The position numbers were made by a program, and so were the translations under genes. This document shows positions 54,701 to 61,060 of a stretch of 64,000 nucleotides of DNA, one piece after another. Below the pieces are notes generated by a model. The model saw nothing but the letters and a program-made list of their open reading frames with translations. It searched no databases and was not told where the DNA came from. Source of the stretch: Cliona cf. orientalis (Eukaryota; Porifera; Demospongiae; Clionaida; Clionaidae); NCBI GenBank assembly GCA_963930775.1, contig OZ005693.1:7006001-7070000 (forward strand), read 5' to 3'. How positions within the stretch are numbered: the stretch's first letter is position 1; every line of letters begins with the position of its first letter.

Positions 54701-56094
54701 TCTATAGAGCAACCTGCTAACACCAACAGTATACTAGTGTTGCTTGCAAATATACAACATAATTATATAGATGTAATGCACCGAGGGATTTATGTGATAG
54801 TGCTTCATTATGTACACATTATCAAAACTGAATTATCATCACCCAACCAACCCTTAGTGTTTTTTGCTTCATATAAGCATATCAAGTTTTTTATTGTGTG
54901 GCCCAATTTTGATATGCTATCTATTGATTGTGAGTATTTTGTGCAATTCATTTTCAAATTTTATTATTATCAGAATGTGGAAGGAAGTAATGGAAATATA
55001 CTCCTCCTGCCAACAAGAAGGTCTGGAAGACTGAAAGCTGGTATGTTCATTACCGTACATTTTAGTTGACGTTTCAGCAGTGTACTTTAAAGGTAGTCTA
55101 CGTATTCCCAGATCCCATCCTCTCATTGGATGCGGGTCTGATGACCTTTAAATTGGGCTGTTTGCTTACCTCTTGGATGCTGACTGACATAGAACTTGTA
55201 TCTGGTTCATCAGTATGCGATGTACCTGCATAGGCAGTTAGTGCTGTCATATTTTAATCGTGACTGTACCAGAGCTAGGATCTCATTGGTACAAGAAAAA
55301 TCCTGTGTGCCATCAATTGGACAAACGTTTGCCTGAGTCTTTTCCCTCATGGGATATGGTGAAAGAGTAAGCAATTAGCATGAAACGTGCACTAGAGGAG
55401 ATGAGCTGAGGATGGAAGGCAGTGCCAACACAGCAAAGGCTCCTACGAGATCATGTGATTGTGAATAAAATTGTACACTTTTTAATTCTCTGCTCTTACT
55501 GTCAGTTGGTAGTACGTGTATAGCATTGTTTAAATGTTTAATGTACACATGCACAGTAGAGAATACAAAGGATCTGTGCAATATTAAGTGCACTTAATGT
55601 AACAATAGCATGCTTAGAACTACTTAAAAAGCTGCTTACAGTCACTTGAGCAACTGAGGAACAGATGCCAAAAGTATTAATCATCCAGGATTGGTAGCAG
55701 AGGTACAACTTAGAATAGCCTAAATGTGCTGTAGTCGATGATGGTATCTTATCCTTAGATGCTGAATTATATAGTTGGGTAGATTTGTTTGGCTCTGTTA
55801 GCTGCATGCAATGATTATTGATATTTGCAGGTCCTACATTATGCAATCATCTCACAATTCATCAGTCAGTTGCACTTCCAGGAGTGGACTTGACTCACAG
55901 TGACAGTGATATGCATGAGGTGGAGGTGCCTCACGGTCTAAAACAAAGATGGAAACCATTTGGTTACAGTAAGTTAATTGAAAGCTAGTATCCTGATGCC
56001 ATGACTGAATACTTATACCTACAATGTACTGTATGTAGATGAACCACACTTGTCTGTAACAGATACAACCGGTTCATCTAGGAGAAAGCTTAAG
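33800..56094 (+). CDS. POLR1G: RNA polymerase I subunit RPA34/POLR1G-like, C-terminus not found
   Basis: Six exons in agreeing phases: 33800-33964, 40438-40518, 40586-40621, 54974-55040, 55831-55968, 56039-56094. ATG 33800 follows a GTG GAC codon pair and starts [12 protein letters not shown], a nuclear-signal-like basic patch. Across exons 1-2 the frame gives [11 protein letters not shown] then FDPKQLDGH, the hallmark strand of the RPA34.5/PAF49 dimerisation module. Exon 4 gives [16 protein letters not shown]. Exon 5 ends [13 protein letters not shown], a family signature. Animal POLR1G binds POLR1E and anchors the Pol I subcomplex (established). The long Lys-rich tail of the family must lie in exons after 56094 that I could not identify. 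Intron 3 is 14.35 kb and contains a whole DIRS element. Confidence 0.8.
34694..35120 (-). repeat. GAGGGTTAC/(GTCT)n repeat, interrupted by a MITE
   Basis: The unit starts CACACGAGGGTTACAGTAAT and (GTCT)-rich sequence, then AACAATTTATGCAAGAAAATG. It is interrupted at 34826-35006 by a MITE and resumes with GTGATTTCGCTAAAAAGCC and CCATATATGGCTATAGGATA. Other copies: 58060-58500 (-) and 39370-40320 (+). Read on the other strand, it ends in ACTGTAACCCTCGTGTGCAT, a hairpin-like terminus. Confidence 0.7.
34826..35006. mobile_element. TACCGTAAATCGCG MITE nested in a repeat
   Basis: TACCGTAAATCGCGAATATT at the left faces its mirror AATATTCGCGATTTACGGTA at the right (181 bp). It interrupts the older repeat 34694-35120, which supplies a clear empty-site comparison with the copies at 58140 and 40160. 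Confidence 0.85.
35794..36000. repeat. 86-bp tandem duplication with inverted third arm
   Basis: TAATTCAGTTACATCATCTA through TTTTGCACTTTAGTGCTTTC is present twice in tandem (period 86: starts 35794 and 35880). Directly afterwards GAGCACTGAAGTACCAAACG CTCGGC is the inverse of the unit's end, so transcripts could fold into a hairpin. Confidence 0.75.
36276..36301. repeat. (TATG)n microsatellite
   Basis: About six perfect TATG repeats. Confidence 0.9.
37070..37695. mobile_element. Tc1-mariner-like MITE
   Basis: CAGTAGTGGCCAATAAAAAG at the left is mirrored by CTTTTTATTGACCGCTACTG at the right, with TA on both sides (37068-37069 and 37696-37697). The total is 626 bp. The CAGT...CAATAAAAAGTTA pattern is typical of Tc1-like ends. 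An internal GTGCGTGCGTGCGTGCGT run (about 37577) is a short microsatellite. Confidence 0.8.
37868..38930 (+). pseudogene. RPA-like ssDNA-binding protein gene (family A), broken
   Basis: ATG 37868 starts [19 protein letters not shown]. The first OB-like block, [14 protein letters not shown], meets a stop (TGA 37979-37981) and resumes with [20 protein letters not shown]. After a frameshift near 38130 the reading is [20 protein letters not shown] and [15 protein letters not shown]. Later blocks are [15 protein letters not shown], then [21 protein letters not shown], a four-Cys zinc-binding motif as in the C-terminal OB fold of replication protein A. Several further stops follow. A second copy lies at 58560-59336 (-). 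Both are followed by the same repeat tail (39370-40320; 58060-58500), so the gene belonged to a mobile element, plausibly Helitron-related. Confidence 0.65.
39370..40320 (+). repeat. Tail shared with RPA-like gene copies, ends in hairpin
   Basis: It begins GACAGGATAGTGACTACATG and AGATGAGACCATCG-like sequence, is interrupted by a MITE (39485-39915), and continues with CCATATATGGTTATAAAC, GAGAGAAAGCTTTTTAGC and a (CAGA)n tract. It ends ACTGTAACCCTCATGTGCAT. The same series occurs inverted at 58060-58500 next to the other RPA-like copy. Confidence 0.7.
39485..39915. mobile_element. TACCGTATGGCAGG MITE
   Basis: TACCGTATGGCAGGTAATTT at the left is mirrored by AATTACCCGCCATATGGTA at the right. 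The 431-bp element contains TTTTCGTGG/CCACAAAAAT sub-terminal pairs and sits inside the older tail repeat. Confidence 0.75.
41345..41400. repeat. Poly-G and poly-C runs
   Basis: Runs of about 15 G and 21 C are separated by CCTACTGGGATTCCCTC. They may form a hairpin or be an assembly-difficult site. A similar poly-G lies at 56809-56829. Confidence 0.9.
41428..42075 (+). repeat. Left copy of a dispersed direct repeat
   Basis: From GTTGTCCGTCCGTTACGGAA through ATCATGGAGGTAGTAGATTC and GGGGAGCTGCGAGCAAGTTA it is colinear with 50162-50560. The two copies bracket the DIRS and Helitron insertions. They contain ATGGAGGTAGTAGATTCTGA-type frames of fewer than 25 codons only. Confidence 0.75.
42110..42251 (+). 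repeat. DIRS left inverted terminal repeat
   Basis: GAACAACATAGTCAGTTAAC through CTTCCTTCTCCCGCCTTT. By eye it is the exact reverse complement of 47382-47523. A TATAAA box (ATATAAAAG, about 42215) sits near its inner end and probably drives the element. Confidence 0.9.
42346..44069 (+). CDS. DIRS gag-like protein, three exons
   Basis: ATG 42346 starts [20 protein letters not shown]. The first frame ends soon after 42820, but two good introns restore a single reading: 42821-42904 (GTGTGT...CCCTGCAG) and 42974-43035 (GTAGGAAG...CTTACAG). Joined exons 42346-42820, 42905-42973 and 43036-44069 stay in phase (both introns phase 1). The N-terminal half is acidic and Ser-rich with three AALG(I/G/R)P-type repeats. 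The middle is helical, and the C-terminus is basic with Gly/Tyr/Gln-rich stretches, as in nucleic-acid-binding gag tails. No zinc knuckle is seen. The role, particle formation and RNA packaging, is inferred from position. Confidence 0.75.
43912..46992 (+). CDS. DIRS tyrosine recombinase (domain 46000-46992)
   Basis: A single frame stays open for 1026 codons from 43912. The recognisable tyrosine recombinase is its last 330 codons: [17 protein letters not shown] (core-binding start), [13 protein letters not shown] (catalytic Arg), [10 protein letters not shown] (His-x-x-Arg) and TFRRFYQKP (nucleophile Tyr). It would integrate the circular DNA intermediate without target duplication (established for DIRS). 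The true start is uncertain; it could be made by an internal start or a spliced or recoded product. The first 700 codons overlap gag's end and the entire pol ORF and encode a Ser/Gly/Asn/Gln-rich chain without known domain. Confidence 0.85.
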   Translation: MQARTGIQSEDPTCSTVKPITNNTTDRGRNHYSTSHASQHHRHSKNPNRRSTSSTSLPSSNPAPEPGHISRYGYCNTGGPPSSGSQTTAFSTELASYNRRPLDLEHSEGIQFRANISSKPAPPTHTHNLQPGEISSTYVRNTQVIAETSNQSSRKFARRVPEPDFLGPQGRRVVAPSNQSSRSQLTHRPPPLQNGGNQDGEGAHEERGLAGKAGSEGCLPISADESSTHTSSEIPMAESNVSIQHTSIWTLQCPLRVYKTPQTSSGDPQEARNQSGPLLGRHAYHGKLQGGSPTPSSNSNASPDSPGIYPQPQQERFDTHSKSGFLGILLGHSYLANLITNIQNPVRTADDQRDSSPGTGNCLKAITAAGINDINSSSNSTCSIVLSPFGESQDNSSETQSELQHSGNNIGRDEEGANLVAPTITQTQRQINAGNTLGHGDRVRCINTGLGSESQQHQYRRSMDTGGESVSYQLSRVAGSISSPKDLCHQFASQDNPPEARQCDGNCLSQQNGGDSFSPTLQSGSANLEMVLGEECIHPCRTPPRETQCESRLALSACTGLQRLADAPDDFSTTSGQAGPLLDRSVCIPHECPAPDLLQLETGSIGSSNRCPIDLMDRSSSIPFPTIFTPQPLPGENQQREGGGSGNSSSVEQPGMVPIITPESTGCTDPASQHNGHHTEPSGRATPTGSGGSPPASRMACIRQSYGSKGLSDRVVSIMQKSWRKSTESAYSSVWRRWSSWCDQQQVDPVSAPLNMVLDYLTELYEEGKQYRTINTARSAISMTHDPVDGWKVGQHPLTIRFLKGIFNSRPPAPRYTTTWDVDKVLVCIHNLPENSQLSLTTLTHKLAMLMALTNADRCSELASLDLTFRAYLRDGVKFVIPGLTKTRKSGPPKEVFYPSYPEDVKLCPVKTLEAYELRTKPLRLLSKEDSNRLFLSVRKPHAPVKAATIGHWLQKLMAQAGIDVSIFSAHSTRGAATSKAKNVGVSTADILKTADWSSVSTFRRFYQKPIKGNEFGRKVLECLQT
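44126..46174 (+). CDS. DIRS reverse transcriptase / RNase H / methyltransferase-like polyprotein
   Basis: 682 codons from ATG 44126. RT landmarks: [35 protein letters not shown] (motif A), [16 protein letters not shown] (B), [12 protein letters not shown] (C, YLDD) and [10 protein letters not shown] (D). RNase [41 protein letters not shown]. The C-terminal third, with [24 protein letters not shown] and [16 protein letters not shown], corresponds to the Dam-like methyltransferase-type domain known from DIRS elements. The last 35-40 codons overlap the recombinase domain in another frame. All catalytic Asp residues seen are intact. Confidence 0.93.
   Translation: MDIVTQEAHRPVGARLQHFLLNWQAITDDPWILNTVRGYSLELTSAPNQHHPPTPITFNQEKSAALTSEIHKLLQKQAISQVENLPDEFLSPIFLVPKADGSWRPVINLRDLNSHIAHHHFKMEGIKTVKGLMKKGDWLAKLDLKDAYLSVPMSPVHTHLLRFQWQNQTYQFNTLPFGLSSAPYVFTKLLKPAVAILRRLGIRVVLYLDDMLIMANSKEEARLHLATAMHLLTALGFILNLNKSVLTPTQKVVFLGFCLDTRTLLISLPTSKIQSVQRMIREILAQGQVTVLKLSQLLGSMISTHPAILPAPLYYRHLERAKITALRHNPSYNTVVTTSDEMRKELTWWLQQLPRHNGRSMQVTHWDMVIESDASTLGWGANLNNTSTGGAWTQEEKACHINYLELLAAFLALKTFATNLHHKTILLRLDNVTAIAFLNRMGGTHSVPLCNLAVRIWKWCLERNVFIHAEHLPGKLNVRADWHSRHVQDCSDWQMHPMIFQQLQDRLGPFSIDLFASRTNAQLPIYCSWKPDPSAVAIDALSISWTDHHPYLFPPFSLLSRCLEKINREKVEAVVIAPVWSNQVWYPLLLQSLQDAPILLPNTMDIILNPQGEPHPLVQEGHLPLAAWPVSGRVMAQKAFQTELCPSCRSHGESQQSRPIPVFGDGGVAGVINNKLIQFQPL
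47018..47160 (+). repeat. DIRS internal complementary region
   Basis: The left part (CCACATTGTTAACTGACTAT through TCCGAAGTACAATT) is the complement of 42080-42130. The right part (AATTACAGATTCCTCAAGGA through ACAACATAGTCAGTT) is the complement of 47510-47597. They overlap on AATT, which fixes the element ends. Confidence 0.9.
47382..47523 (-). repeat. DIRS right inverted terminal repeat
   Basis: Exact mirror of 42110-42251 by eye, followed by the right-specific extension to 47597. Confidence 0.9.
47667..48164 (-). pseudogene. Helitron/RPA-like mosaic fragment (family D)
   Basis: 165-codon minus frame. The part [13 protein letters not shown] (about 48055-48017) is a conserved Helitron N-terminal-domain phrase. 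It is followed by a zinc motif [21 protein letters not shown] like the four-Cys finger of the RPA-like genes at 38590 and 27560. The first 40 codons look unrelated. It lies just outside the DIRS right end, on the same strand as the Helitron remnant further right. I infer the end of a decayed Helitron that encoded an RPA-type protein. Confidence 0.5.
48560..49921 (-). pseudogene. Helitron N-terminal region remnant
   Basis: ATG 49921 opens [18 protein letters not shown], followed by Arg/Glu/Gln-rich repeats of the [14 protein letters not shown] type (49290-49700), as in metazoan Helitron proteins. After them come [16 protein letters not shown], a second C-x2-[53 protein letters not shown] and [14 protein letters not shown]. 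This is the conserved domain ahead of the Rep/helicase in Helitron ORFs. It ends with [12 protein letters not shown]. At least four stops or frameshifts break it. The Rep nuclease and Pif1-type helicase are absent here. Confidence 0.8.
49290..49700 (-). repeat. Coding tandem repeat of the Helitron N-terminus
   Basis: The phrase AGCTGACTCAGCAGC with CTGTAGCCTGGCCTCTCTTT recurs about five times at 60-120-bp spacing. On minus it encodes alternating [12 protein letters not shown] and SERRA units, predicted helical or coiled coil. Confidence 0.8.
50162..50560 (+). repeat. Right copy of the dispersed direct repeat
   Basis: Colinear with 41428-41800, about 85 percent identical by eye. It includes GCATTACAAGCTAGAACAAGG and GTCATCATGGAGGTAGTAGA. 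Confidence 0.75.
51116..51508 (+). repeat. GCGCGGGGTA repeat, full copy
   Basis: AACTAGAGCTCTATAGAGCA at the left and TTTTACCCCTTGCGCATGCG ending CGGGGTAA at the right, with the middle block colinear with 19690-20040. The distance (393 bp) is close to that of the first copy (413 bp). Confidence 0.75.
51481..52750 (-). pseudogene. RecQ-like helicase remnant
   Basis: On minus the order is [20 protein letters not shown] (Walker A, about 52745-52690), [42 protein letters not shown] (DEAH box, about 52395-52356) and, much further, [16 protein letters not shown] (motif VI, 51762 onward) with a Cys-rich segment [16 protein letters not shown]. These are RecQ-family motifs. Stops, frameshifts and missing motifs III-V show it is dead. 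The Cys-rich end resembles lineage-expanded RecQ-like proteins of sponges and cnidarians rather than the conserved RecQ repair helicases (inference). The 3' end abuts the repeat at 51116-51508. Confidence 0.8.
53342..53532. mobile_element. TACCGTAGATCGGG MITE
   Basis: TACCGTAGATCGGGAAATTT at the left, and its diverged mirror AAAATATCCCGATCTACGGTA at the right (191 bp), with sub-terminal GGCGAAAATTA copies. Confidence 0.8.
54071..54232 (+). CDS. Unrecognised small open frame
   Basis: ATG 54071 to TAG 54230-54232, 53 codons. It reads [20 protein letters not shown] and [20 protein letters not shown], helix-rich and acidic. It could equally be an exon, since GTAGG follows. I do not recognise it. 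The opposite strand is also open (54240-53989). Confidence 0.25.
   Translation: MMLPLKAELVVSVTKDPNIEGIRELLALIEELVSNDEDLLDCFVESIVLYTEK
54320..54530 (-). pseudogene. Unrecognised coding-like fragment
   Basis: A minus frame of about 60 codons reads [38 protein letters not shown] and [13 protein letters not shown] before a stop. The composition is protein-like, but I see no start, splice context or known domain. Confidence 0.25.
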
Positions 56095-56467
56095 GTATGA
56101 AAATTTGTACTGTAGTAACCCCAATCAGATTCCTGACATAACTTATATATATATTATGTGCAGTAGTTGATAATGTTATTATCTACCAAAGGCCATAGCA
56201 ACTGCATTGTGCTATATACCCTTGTTTTTAACCCTCAGTGCAGTAGTCGTTTTATGTGTCTGTCTGTCCCTCATACATACCTCCTTTGCAAGTTCAAACC
56301 ACGGTGTTATAAGGTTCCTTATGGCGTTTCAGACGCTTGTATTATGTGGATTTCACTAAGAATGCTTTCTTCGCCTGTTTTGGCGTAATTTTAATGATGC
56401 TAAGCTTTGATTTTTCCCCCAAGTTTTGTTTGTAATATGTCAAGTCCTGCTGCCACTAGGTAGCTTA

Positions 56468-56680
56468 TACCATAGGACGGGTTTTAATTGCGTAGTTTAA
56501 TGATTGCGTTCTAGTCAAGTCAGGCCAAATTGCGAATCCAATAATTGCGATGGACGACCCCGTACCGTATACTGTAGTATACGTGCACATTTATGTTTGC
56601 GAATCTATTAATTGCGAAACATAGAAAAACTTGCAATTTGTAATTAATAGATATTCGCAATTAAAGCCCGACCTACGGTA
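56468..56680. mobile_element. TACC(A/G)TAGG MITE
   Basis: TACCATAGGACGGGTTTTAA at the left, and the mirror TTAAAGCCCGACCTACGGTA at the right (213 bp), with inner AATTGCGAA pairs. Confidence 0.7.
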
Positions 56681-57139
56681 TCCTATTGCAATAGTGCAAC
56701 AAGCAAGTAGTTTCCAAACTGTACTGCATTGAATAACTAGCGCATGATAGTACTTCAAATTCATACTTGAATAATGCTGGAAGTAAGCATTACATGGTTC
56801 TTTAAGTTTTGGGGGGGGGGGGGGGGGGGCGGTCCCTTGATGACATAATAGTCATGTGAGCATATGGAGGTCATAGGTCAATTTTGACTTCTATGTAAAT
56901 TATGCATTTTGGCCAAGTAGTTCTATATAAAGTACTTTTATGCTACACCAGCTTTTTTTTCACCCAGCCTACAACTTGTACAATAGTCCTACAGAGAGAT
57001 TTTGATAAATAGTGTCATTCAAAATATTGTCATGAAATTCTAACACTGGATATGTACATTTACAAAAAAATGAAGGCTCATCAAAAAAGATATAATGATA
57101 TTTACAGAATAAAATTCTATTTGCTTCACATGAAATGAA

Positions 57140-57350
57140 CACTCACTCATTGATTCCAACTCTACTGTGTGATGTGCAGAGCTTTTTGTTTTTTTTTTCT
57201 CGTGCTCCTCCAATTCTGGGCCAGCAGCGCAACCCTCAATGTAGCCAAACGTGTACTGCCTCGCCTTTCTGAAGTGATTGCAGATGTTTTCGTGTGTTGC
57301 ACTATCAAGAGCATCTGGAACAACTTTACGTAAGCCATTCCCATGACTGT
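57140..57350 (-). pseudogene. Tc1/IS630-type DDE transposase, C-terminal fragment
   Basis: On minus a frame reads LRKVVPDALDSATHENICNH, FRKARQYTFGYIEGCAAGPE and EEHEKKNKKLCTSHSRV then a stop. This is the helical end that follows the DDE_3 domain in the transposase family represented by the fragment at 59480-59860. The catalytic part is missing. Confidence 0.6.
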
Positions 57351-57907
57351 GACATCAAACATACTTGTATACAATGAAAACTATTTTTAGACGATCACTT
57401 TTCTTACTATAGTCCATGTCATTACATGAGGGCATGGATACGTACGTGTCTTGGATGCGGCCGGTTGCTATGAACACGCGGAGAGAAAGTCCACACTACA
57501 AGGCTCAGGATTGGTCAGAACTGCATGTAGGGCCGTGTGCCTCAGGCCATATATAGCTAGAGGTAGAGACGCACTGTCGAACGATTGGTGTGAAAACACT
57601 GTGCGTTTCGAGAGGCTTGTTGAGCAGGCACTGGCGCTAGCCACTGAGCCTGGAGCGAAGCGAGAGGCAAGGTCTGTTCTTTGTCATACCTGTCAATAGT
57701 CCGGCAATGACGTTTGAGCTGAGCGAGAACGTCACCAGTTGAATAGAACGGAGAGACAGAGTAAGCACGAACGTTTCTTTCATCCATTCAGATGTTATGC
57801 ATTTTGCAATTTAGTTGCTATGGCCAAGGTAAGCAACATATCCATTGTATACCAGTAACCATAATCATCTTTCTGTTTTACTGTTGGCAGTAGTAAATAT
57901 ACGCATG

Positions 57908-57990
57908 TACCGTACCCTCGTGAAAGAGGGCCCATGGGCAATGCACCTTACATAGGCGGATGGCCGATATTCGAGGTATCAGTATCGCAT
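57908..57990. repeat. Half-copy of TACCGTACCC MITE
   Basis: TACCGTACCCTCGTGAAAGA followed by GCCCATGGGCAATGCACCTT and GATATTCGAGGTATCAGTAT, the mirror of the right half of 22548-23075. The other end is missing. Confidence 0.65.
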
Positions 57991-58059
57991 CTAGACATGA
58001 AAGAGTGCCCAGAAAAGTTACTCATGCTATCTTCATAATTAACATCGATGTACGCACGC

Positions 58060-58500
58060 ACGAGGGTTACGGTAGTCTGTTTGTTTGTCTGTCTCCACTC
58101 TACTGCCTGACTAAGATATTATGCAACAACATGAACGTACTGGCCGATTTTGCACCGAACTCCAAAAGTTTTCAACTAAGGAATTTCGTTAAACAGCTTT
58201 CTCATGAATTATAGCTTATTCTTCATTGTATAGCACAGCAAAGTCAGCCATTTTTCAGTTCCCAGTGCCATAATCTGGGGTAAGACCTCTCTGTATACTA
58301 CTGGTGGTAATGTTTATAACCATATATGGCTACAGGGTACAAGTTCATAGGCTAGGCTAGGCTATAGGGCAACTCAGGAATACAATTACGCAATCGGTAG
58401 TTGCCACATGGCAGTGTCAACTCCTCGTATGATCCTGATCACACCTGGATTTGAGGCTAGATGATAGCTATGGTCTCATCTTAGAACTGAGTGAGTTGCA
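58060..58500 (-). repeat. Tail shared with RPA-like gene copies
   Basis: Inverse of 39370-40320 without the MITE: it starts GCACGAGGGTTACGGTAGTC and (GTCT)n, and contains AGCTTTCTCATGAATTATAG, CCATATATGGCTACAGGGTA and GATCACACCTGGATTTGAGG. Confidence 0.7.
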
Positions 58501-58559
58501 TACATGTCACTATCCTGTCATATATAATGCCATAATTATTTTAAGCAAATTTCAATCGC

Positions 58560-59336
58560 CTTCCTTCTTCTGTTCATAGTCTACTCCCACCTGAAGCTCG
58601 TGATGATTCTTTGGGAATTGAATGTCAATTTGGTAATGGGCCGAGGTGATAGCAAGGCCATGGTTGTTACTGTTTCACCCAGAGCAACATCAGTCAATTC
58701 CCGGACAATATTCCCAAATCCAAACAGGCTTAGCATTTCATTGTTCGACTTTGCTATCATCTGTTCACCACATACATCGTATTTCTGCATCATCATACAT
58801 CAAGAACATTGTCCAAGCGGTGGATCACACGGCTCTACTCTTGCTTTATATGCAAGACAGAATTTGTACAAGTTAACCTGTGGAGCTGCAACAATCTGTA
58901 CACGTCTTAAAGTTCCACCACTCTGCTCATCATTCTCTCTCTCCACCTGTACATCCCCAATGTCATCAATTGCCAGAATTTCAGACTCATCCTTGAGCAC
59001 TGAAAGATACTTGCTAAATCCATATTAACATACTGAAAACTTTTTTAATATATAACTTTTTTGGTCTTCTAATTCCCCAACGTTTTCTTCCCATAAAATT
59101 ACAAGTCCTACTCCGCTCTCATGTCCGACCTTCACATCCTGCTTCTGTTTCTCAGTGGATACTTCAACTACATCTTCACTAACATCACTTTGCATTTCAC
59201 GGTAACACGATCAAAAGTTTCCACGTCTTTTACTTGAGCAAGCGTAATCATATTACTCCTACTGGCATCTTCACCCAAAGCAAACCTCTCAACTGACTCT
59301 AACACCTCTGTATTCCCCTTCAAGATAAGTTCCATT
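58560..59336 (-). pseudogene. RPA-like ssDNA-binding protein gene (family A), second copy
   Basis: Minus-strand copy of the gene at 37868-38930, truncated at its N-terminus (it begins at [14 protein letters not shown], 59336). It keeps [51 protein letters not shown] and the zinc-finger region, where the second Cys of the first pair is lost ([18 protein letters not shown] instead of CLVC). The end reads [33 protein letters not shown], a better-preserved C-terminus than in the other copy. At least one stop remains (after KNFSVC). Confidence 0.65.
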
Positions 59337-59479
59337 TATTTCAGCACCGCTGGATCTTTCTTTATTCGGTTCATTTACTGTCATAATTCCTTGGCTCCCA
59401 GTCTATAAGAATAACTCATATCTTGTGGGCTGATACGCATATATATAACACTTGGAGCATTCTCTTCATGTGCACTAAA

Positions 59480-59860
59480 TGCCTACCATATGAATGCTGA
59501 ACCAGGTGGCAGGCAGCCCTGTATGCGAGACACCATTAATCCACTAAATATGGCCAAGTACAGAAAATGGTGTTCAGCATCGGCATACCCAAAGGACTTG
59601 TTCAGGTGCTCAAAGAGAGAAGAATCTCCAACAAGGGTATGAAATTGGATGATATGCGAAAACAATTAGCAAGCTATGCTGACTTCCAAGAGGAGAAGAC
59701 AAAAATCGAACATTATCTGAATAGTTGAGGACATGTATGTGTGATGCTTCCAAAATTCCACTGCAAATTTAACCCAATAGAATGGTGTTGGGCACAAGCC
59801 AAGCAGTACAGCAGGGCACATTGCGACTACTACTCCATTGCTGTGCTGCTACAGCTAGTA
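59480..59860 (+). pseudogene. Tc1/IS630-type DDE transposase fragment
   Basis: Frames on plus give HMNAEPGGRQPCMRDTI, then after shifts DDMRKQLASYADFQEEKTKI EHYLNS, and LPKFHCKFNPIEWCWAQAKQ YSRAHCDYY. The NPIE-x-x-W block carries the third catalytic acid (E) of DDE_3 transposases. The first Asp and the N-terminal DNA-binding region are absent. Frameshifts make it inactive. It may be the source family of the C-terminal fragment at 57140-57350. Confidence 0.75.
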
Positions 59861-60433
59861 AACTCCACCTTTCTATCAAACCACTCCCCTCCTCCCTTGC
59901 AAACGAGCCACTCTTGTTCACACTTACCTGCAAATTAGGCCACTCCCACTTCAGCACTTTACTTTGCAACTGACGAGCAACTTTCAGACCTACGTAGCTA
60001 AAAGCACCTACTGTAACACCACCAGGTCAACTCAGTGGACTCTGTTTGAAGACTGGAGACCCAGTTCTTGAAATCTTCTACTCTGAAGATCCAGCAGTGC
60101 TAAATACCCATCTCTCTCGGTTTGCTATTGAAGCAAGGTAGTGAATGGTGAGCATTACCCTCCCTCGACAAGTTTTTCGCTAATGTTACTACCAGGAAAT
60201 TTATATGCAAATTGTATTTGAAAAGGAATTTTAAACCTATTCGTTCATAATTCCATTAAGTGTAACACTTGAAAAGCAAGAAAATGTGTCACGGTTTTGA
60301 CAGCTCCGTTGCTATGTTAATTTGAACCAAAAATGGTCAAAAATGAGTGTCATATATCCTCATACTATACTGTACAATGTCGTGTTTGTATGTATAGACA
60401 GGGGTATGTACAAATGTCATCTCAGATCATTAC

Positions 60434-61060
60434 TTAAGTTATATCTAATTCACTGACAGTCATCTTTGGGTTTCCTTCTTCGTCTGGAACCGTCTCTGGC
60501 AGGTTCATGTCATCCACTTTGTTTAAATGCTCACAGAGTATTATCTCTGCGTATGAATCTGTGAGAACAATCATATTAAACATTGCTACATCTATAGGTA
60601 AAATATCAACTAACAGTGTTTATGGGCAGCTCTCAATACAACCTGCGTAGTTCCTGATATTCCTCTGTCTCATTAATTTTCATCAGTTCTTGTGAATTGT
60701 ATGTAAGAGTGTAGGAAACATTTTACTTTCCTTCCTTCTCTCATCCTCATTACCTTCATTTTTATGCTCTTTATTATCCTGCTTTCCATCCTTCTGCTTG
60801 CTTCCATGTTTCTGTTTCTCCATCACATGTCTATCCTTTCTTCCGCTTGTTTCCACTTTTCGCTTGCCTATACTTGTGCTGAGGAAATTTCAGAAAGCTT
60901 TTTGGAATCAAGTGGGTGCTTATCTATAGTGCCAGTCACAGACGATCTCACTAGAGTATCCTCTCCAAACTTGTAAGCTTTATAGGTAATCTTTGTATAG
61001 TTTCCTTTTTTATAAGGTAGAGATTTTATGAAGCCACAATGTGAACTAGATTATTCATAA
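60434..61060 (-). CDS. Unrecognised minus-strand exon cluster
   Basis: Coding-like minus pieces: about 61048-60884 (acceptor TCTAG; reads HCGFIKSLPYKKGNYTKITY, KFGEDTLVRSSVTG, KHPLDSKKLSEISSAQ, then GTATAG as possible donor); 60868-60672, Lys-rich (GKRKVETSGRKD, MEKQKHGSKQKDGKQDNKEH); and 60552-60434 (acceptor CTCACAG; reads DSYAEIILCEHLNKVDDMNL PETVPDEEG and ends at a stop). The three do not join in one obvious phase. I do not recognise the protein. It could be a host gene with a basic tail or a decayed one. Confidence 0.35.

Noticed and set aside
57451-57699. 82-codon plus frame as a gene
   Set aside because: Equally long frame on the opposite strand, no known motif, and repeat-like surroundings.
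60764-60976. Plus-strand frame with hydrophobic N-terminus resembling a signal peptide
   Set aside because: It is the complement of a Lys-rich minus-strand frame; hydrophobicity arises from the reverse of AAG/AAA codons.
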